From: Bacteroidia bacterium
Lineage (GTDB): Bacteria > Bacteroidota > Bacteroidia > DATLTG01
NCBI GenBank assembly: GCA_039924845.1
Contig: JBDTAC010000080.1
Location: 1 to 55,296 of the forward strand
DNA: 55,296 nucleotides
Direction: 5' to 3'
The notes beneath the pieces are model-generated. The model ran no database searches. It saw only the letters and a program-made list of their open reading frames with translations, and was not told the origin of the DNA. The translations under genes and the position numbers were made by a program. Shown here piece after piece: positions 52,717 through 55,296 of this stretch (its first letter is position 1; each line of letters opens with the position of its first letter).

Positions 52717-52737
52717 TTTGAAAAATTATTTTTTCAG
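52717..52737 (-). repeat. Dispersed repeat, flippase-lptD cluster copy 1
   Basis: A minus-strand copy 8 nt after the flippase stop. Confidence 0.85.
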
Positions 52738-52762
52738 AGCACAAAATTCCTCAAAAAAACAC

Positions 52763-52786
52763 GTTCGAATAATTATTTTTTTAAAC
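52763..52786 (-). repeat. Dispersed repeat, flippase-lptD cluster copy 2
   Basis: A minus-strand copy with one substitution in the A-run; gtt and aac ends. Confidence 0.75.
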
Positions 52787-52811
52787 ACGATTTCTACCTA
52801 ACAAAAAGTGC

Positions 52812-52833
52812 TTCGAAAAATTATTTTTTTGAA
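52812..52833 (-). repeat. Dispersed repeat, flippase-lptD cluster copy 3 (full consensus)
   Basis: The exact reverse complement of the 22-bp copy at 16821-16842. It lies 20 nt before the lptD stop. Confidence 0.9.
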
Positions 52834-52853
52834 TGATTAAATAATATTTAACT

Positions 52854-55296
52854 TTAATAATCATACCAATCGCGGCGGCGAGTAAGGCGCAAATCCTGCA
52901 AAACAGACGATTTAACATGAATGCTGATACTGTAACTTTGTCGGAAACCAAAAGGTATCCACGAAAACTCCATCGCCCAGCAATGCAAATCGCGGTAAGC
53001 ATTTAAGGAAGTATAGGTGAGTTGGGAGCTTTCGAAATCATAACCTGAACTAAAACCGATTCTCCAATTTTTGGTAAGCTCTAAATCACCGCTAAAACTA
53101 AGCGATTGAGTTATTTGAGGCTGCACAAGAGGTGGCACTTGGTAATTGTTATAAAGTAAATTAAAATAGGCGTTGAGTGACCAAGGAATGTCAAAATCCA
53201 CGTATTCATCGGCATAAGCGTTAATTTTATTCATTTGCTGCTGATTTTGCGGCGTTGTAACAGAAGCTGTTTTTTTGGTAATATCAGTACTTCTAAAACT
53301 GGTACTTAGTGAAAGTGTAGCATTGGTAAGCCTCCCTAAACCTTCGCCGTGTTGAAATTGCAATTCATCCAATTGATTTCCTTGTGCATCTACCCTATAC
53401 GGATCAATCACTCCATTAAACGTAACATCCAATTTCTTAAATACTTTGGTTCGCCCTGAAATAGTAATGTTTTGCCATGTTTTTCCGATAACATCGTACG
53501 CTGATGATATTTGAAATGTTTCAATTAAAGTTATTTTTTTATGGATCGTGGCAGTATCATTTTTTTCGCGTACTTTCATTTCTAAATTATTATCCAAGGA
53601 CCACGTAACAAGTCCAGAAGCATTGGCTGGCAAGGATCCGTAAATACCATTCTGAAAAATGGAATAATTTTGAATATCGCCTAAACTATCTTTTTGAACG
53701 GAATAATTCCCGAATTTTTGTCCGCCAAAACCAGGCTGATATGTAAATCCGAAAGTAGGAATCATTACATGCCGAATTTGTTCTAATTTCATATTTTGGA
53801 ACATATAATTTCCGTAAATACGTGTGTTAAATTGTGCACTAAAACTGGCATTATTAGCAGATCTAAAACCTTGAACGGTATCGGTAACAACCGAATTTAG
53901 CTTGGAATTATATTGCTCACGGATGGTTTGAAAATACCACGCAGACGAAGCATTGATAGTGGGTGTAAATGTGATGTATTTAAAAAGATTAAAATTCGTA
54001 CTTATCGGAATCACCTGCCGCATCCCATTTTGCATTTGCCGCAATGTTGCTGGACGAAAAAACAAAGAATCGTACGTATTGATGCTATTACTCGCGTTTG
54101 CCAAATAACTTAAACTGATTTTATCATACCATTTCTGAACAATGTCCGACTGGCTTTTAAACGGATAAATACGGTTCATACTGAAGGTAATTTGCGGCAG
54201 ACTGACAGTTAATTGATGGGTAATTGTATTTTGGTTGTGCGATGCATTTGCGGATAAATTGAACGGCGTATTTTGCCAAGATTTTGTATACGTAACACTG
54301 GATTGAAAAGTGGTGGATAAATAATCCGTTGCATCTGTTGCGTTGTACGTATTGTATTTGCTGCTTCCGGCATTAATGCTGGCAGAAAAATAACTGGATG
54401 GATTGGCTTTCGGATCTTGCGTATGCGACCAACGCACAAAAAAATCATTTTCCTTATTATAAGAAGGCGTTTCCGGAACTCCCAATAACATTTTGGAATA
54501 ACTGAAATCAAAAAAACCATTGTATTCATAGCGTTTTTTATAATCCGAAGAAGCATGTAAAGCCCAGCTTTCGCGAGAATAAATATCACCTCTCAGCGCT
54601 GCATCCACATAATCGTTGATGCCAAAATAATAACCACCATCGCGTAAATAATAACCCAAATTATCCGATGCTCCGTAGGTTGGAATAATAATTCCGGAAC
54701 TACGTCCTTTAGCGTTCGGAAAAAAACCAAACGGAATTGCCAATGGCGTCGGAACGTCTTCAATCACCAGATATGCAGGACCAGTAACAATCATTTTATT
54801 TGGAATAATTTTGATGCGAGATGCTTGAATGTAAAAATCTGGATGTGCTAAATCACACGTTGTGTAACGCCCATTTTTAATATAAATCGTGTTGTTGGAA
54901 TCTTTTTTGATGGTTTCGCCATGAATATATCCTTCGCCTTCTTTGGTGGATACTTCTGAAATTTTTCCTTTTTTCGTTTTAAAATTGTATCGAATACTTT
55001 GTGCTTTAAAACTCTCCGTGCCTTGTTTAAAATCAGGCAATCCGTAACTTTTACCTAAAGAATCTCGCTTGCCACAGGCATAAACCGTATTGTCCGCTAA
55101 ATTTAATTCGATGTAAGCAGCTTTCAAATTCACATCTTCGTAAGTTACTTCTGCATTTCCGTATAAAAAAACATGTTGGTTGGCAACGTCGAAATGGATG
55201 GAATCATCAGCACTGTATGTTACTTTTGATTTCAAAGGATTATCCTCTTTCGGCTTTACAGGAATATTTTTTTTGATGCTATCGGTATCGGCAAAA
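52854..55296 (-). CDS. lptD: LPS-assembly outer-membrane protein LptD, 5' end outside window
   Basis: The frame is open to the right edge (at least 813 residues); the signal peptide is missing. The first visible part is an OstA-like jellyroll (SADDSIHFDVANQHVFLYGN, NAEVTYEDVNLKAAYIELNL), which in E. coli joins LptA and LptC. The barrel region starts after PLAIPFGFFPNAKGRSSGII, a hallmark of Bacteroidota LptD. Barrel strands rich in Tyr and Ser follow to the C-terminal RRRDWYDY. It inserts lipopolysaccharide into the outer leaflet with LptE. It converges with the flippase gene over a repeat cluster. Confidence 0.9.
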   Translation of the reverse strand, partial: FADTDSIKKNIPVKPKEDNPLKSKVTYSADDSIHFDVANQHVFLYGNAEVTYEDVNLKAAYIELNLADNTVYACGKRDSLGKSYGLPDFKQGTESFKAQSIRYNFKTKKGKISEVSTKEGEGYIHGETIKKDSNNTIYIKNGRYTTCDLAHPDFYIQASRIKIIPNKMIVTGPAYLVIEDVPTPLAIPFGFFPNAKGRSSGIIIPTYGASDNLGYYLRDGGYYFGINDYVDAALRGDIYSRESWALHASSDYKKRYEYNGFFDFSYSKMLLGVPETPSYNKENDFFVRWSHTQDPKANPSSYFSASINAGSSKYNTYNATDATDYLSTTFQSSVTYTKSWQNTPFNLSANASHNQNTITHQLTVSLPQITFSMNRIYPFKSQSDIVQKWYDKISLSYLANASNSINTYDSLFFRPATLRQMQNGMRQVIPISTNFNLFKYITFTPTINASSAWYFQTIREQYNSKLNSVVTDTVQGFRSANNASFSAQFNTRIYGNYMFQNMKLEQIRHVMIPTFGFTYQPGFGGQKFGNYSVQKDSLGDIQNYSIFQNGIYGSLPANASGLVTWSLDNNLEMKVREKNDTATIHKKITLIETFQISSAYDVIGKTWQNITISGRTKVFKKLDVTFNGVIDPYRVDAQGNQLDELQFQHGEGLGRLTNATLSLSTSFRSTDITKKTASVTTPQNQQQMNKINAYADEYVDFDIPWSLNAYFNLLYNNYQVPPLVQPQITQSLSFSGDLELTKNWRIGFSSGYDFESSQLTYTSLNAYRDLHCWAMEFSWIPFGFRQSYSISIHVKSSVLQDLRLTRRRDWYDY

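Overview
The window is a gene-dense, AT-rich chromosomal segment from a member of the Bacteroidota. Four kinds of evidence support this. Several genes encode type IX secretion (T9SS) cargo with type A or type B C-terminal sorting domains. The gliding genes gldB and gldC are present. Many genes have -7 promoter boxes of the Bacteroidota form TAnnTTTG. The order uppS-bamA-ompH-ompH-murI is typical of the phylum. A class or genus cannot be fixed from the window. No phage, plasmid, CRISPR array or complete insertion sequence was seen.

Layout. 1-7.5 kb: T9SS cargo and secreted proteins, with a Sir2 deacylase. 7.5-15.5 kb: a membrane glycosyltransferase, atpD and atpC separated by a four-helix-bundle gene, secA, a decayed ORF6N gene and a MmcQ/YjbR gene. 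15.6-26.3 kb: tatC, an AhpD-like gene, a DUF5686 outer-membrane protein, then uppS, bamA, two ompH/skp paralogues, murI and a PlsC-type acyltransferase. 26.4-32.5 kb: another T9SS type B protein, gldC-gldB, an outer-membrane barrel, nadE and a DUF4296 lipoprotein. 32.5-43.7 kb: PAP2-like protein, MltD-like transglycosylase, gatA, tatA, a bacilliredoxin, a lipoprotein, a DEDD exonuclease, ywbE, an M3 peptidase, a leucine-rich-repeat protein and a barrel protein. 43.7-55.3 kb: tRNA-Ala(GGC), a polyprenyl diphosphate synthase, a sugar-nucleotide epimerase, rmlA, an 899-residue envelope protein, rnhB, a GT4 glycosyltransferase, a flippase and a truncated lptD. Most of the genes serve envelope building and export: Sec, Tat, BAM, Lpt, T9SS, undecaprenyl phosphate and surface polysaccharide.

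The most striking signal is not a gene. A short near-palindromic repeat with core AAAAATAATTTTTC (reverse complement GAAAAATTATTTTT) occurs about 45 times in 55 kb. It lies in almost every intergenic gap, at many gene ends and inside at least a dozen genes. Copies with unrelated flanks often carry matching complementary arms (cttc/gaag, gttt/aaac, gtgtcg/cgacac, gaggctcg/cgagcctc), and some are built into terminator hairpins. Inside genes, copies use only the two stop-free frames and sit in linkers or termini. In the third frame the repeat supplies a TAA stop codon, so several proteins end in Lys-Lys. The family behaves like a genome-wide repeat or site system comparable in density to REP elements or DNA-uptake sequences. 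Its function is unknown to me.
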